Origin: Methanobacteriota archaeon
Lineage (GTDB): Archaea; Thermoplasmatota; Thermoplasmata; RBG-16-68-12
Direction of reading: 5' to 3'
Length of the DNA: 6,212 nt
Assembly (NCBI GenBank): GCA_005878635.1
Contig: VBLS01000103.1
Span: forward strand, 1-6,212
The position numbers were made by a program, and so were the translations under genes. Position 1 is the stretch's first letter, and the number at the start of each line of letters is the position of its first letter. Below are positions 5,960 through 6,212 of this stretch, one piece after another. The notes under the pieces are model-generated. The model was not told the DNA's origin. It saw only the letters and a list, made by a program, of their open reading frames with translations, and searched no databases.

Positions 5960-6041
5960 GCCCAGGTCGCCTAGTCCGGTAGGGCGGCGGTCTCGAAAAC
6001 CGCTGGGTTACCCCTCGCAGGTTCAAATCCTGCCCTGGGCG
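5960..6041 (+). tRNA. tRNA-Ser(CGA)
   Basis: This is an 82-base class II tRNA that folds completely by eye. The acceptor arm is GCCCAGG (5960-5966) paired with CCTGGGC (6034-6040), and the discriminator is G6041, as expected for serine. The D stem is GCC (5969-5971) with GGC (5983-5985). The anticodon stem is GCGGT (5987-5991) with ACCGC (5999-6003), and the loop CTCGAAA has anticodon CGA at 5994-5996, reading UCG serine codons. The long variable arm at 6004-6016 contains a GGG/CCC stem with a TTA loop. The T stem is GCAGG (6017-6021) with CCTGC (6029-6033), enclosing TTCAAAT. The 3' CCA is not encoded (CTT follows), which is common in archaea. No intron interrupts the anticodon loop. Confidence 0.97.
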
Positions 6042-6212
6042 CTTCACCCATAGACCCGGGGCCAATTTCCGCATTATCGGTACGACCTATACTACGTGGC
6101 GCCTGTCCCCGCATGCCCGCCCTCGCGGGCGGGCACTTTCCCTTTTCGCGTCCATCTTGACGGGATGGCAACGTGCCGCACGCGGAATTGAAATCCTCTT
6201 GAACGAATCCCG
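6042..6212. other. Non-coding tail downstream of tRNA-Ser
   Basis: No reading frame here looks like a gene. ATG codons at 6113 and 6165 reach stops within 16 codons. The minus-strand frame that enters from the window edge is open only as a by-product of GC content and the tRNA. The region holds a TATA-like CCTATACT at 6086-6093, a strong GC hairpin (6114-6135) with a T-rich tail, and two weaker hairpins at 6152-6168 (CCATC/GATGG) and 6172-6182 (CGTGC/GCACG). It may be a 3' trailer plus the leader of a gene beyond the edge. Confidence 0.5.
6114..6146 (+). terminator. GC hairpin followed by T-rich tract, terminator-like
   Basis: The arm TGCCCGCCC at 6114-6122 pairs perfectly over 9 bases with GGGCGGGCA at 6127-6135, leaving a TCGC tetraloop. 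The tract at 6137-6146 then reads TTTCCCTTTT. On the + strand this has the form of an intrinsic terminator and lies 72 bases after tRNA-Ser. Archaeal termination usually depends on T-runs more than on hairpins, so the function is uncertain. It could also be a structured element in a short RNA starting near 6114. Confidence 0.45.

Noticed and set aside
5971..6171. Minus-strand frame of 66 codons containing G-F-E-P-A-R
   Set aside because: This is the familiar false protein produced by translating the complement of a tRNA-Ser gene. The tRNA fold is complete.
1..6212. CRISPR arrays, transposase genes, phage or toxin-antitoxin modules
   Set aside because: I saw no regularly spaced repeats, transposase-like frames or terminal inverted repeats. 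All well-supported genes are housekeeping or metabolic types.

Overview
The window looks like a piece of a GC-rich archaeal chromosome. The archaeal evidence is a fragment of translation factor aIF6, a DUF373 membrane protein, an MptE-type pterin kinase, a MoaD/SAMP-like ubiquitin-fold protein ending near a diglycine, and a tRNA-Ser gene without encoded CCA. Glycine decarboxylase is in the two-gene form (gcvPA + gcvPB), as in many archaea and Gram-positive or thermophilic bacteria. The gene set and high GC suggest a euryarchaeal lineage, possibly Thermoplasmatota, but that placement is inference from general knowledge.

Layout. The left half is on the + strand. It holds the 3' part of aIF6 (1-449), a short gap with a TATA-like element, then a two-gene unit of DUF373 protein (512-1609) and MptE-like pterin pyrophosphokinase (1627-2274). 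The right half is a compact minus-strand operon read right to left: MoaD/SAMP-like protein (5864-5649), histidine phosphatase (5652-5014), gcvPA (4985-3714) and gcvPB (3717-2269). Two of its three junctions are 4-base start/stop overlaps (ATGA and GTGA). The two halves meet tail to tail, with mptE and gcvPB overlapping by 6 bases. A 95-base divergent spacer separates the operon from tRNA-Ser(CGA) on the + strand (5960-6041). The last 171 bases hold no convincing protein gene, but contain a strong GC hairpin followed by a T-rich tract and two weaker hairpins.

How the genes may work together. Glycine decarboxylase (P-protein) starts the glycine cleavage system, whose one-carbon unit is passed to a tetrahydropterin (H4folate or H4methanopterin). 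MptE makes the pyrophosphate-activated pterin needed to build that carrier, so the convergent genes touch the same C1 pathway, although they are not co-transcribed. The other glycine cleavage components (T, H and L proteins) are not in the window.

The two most notable observations are as follows. First, gcvPA appears to lack, in frame, about 18 residues that include the nearly universal Y-D-G loop. Second, the small ubiquitin-like protein has its diglycine followed by Cys-Asp-Gly, and the two glycine codons also form the Shine-Dalgarno sequence of the next gene.
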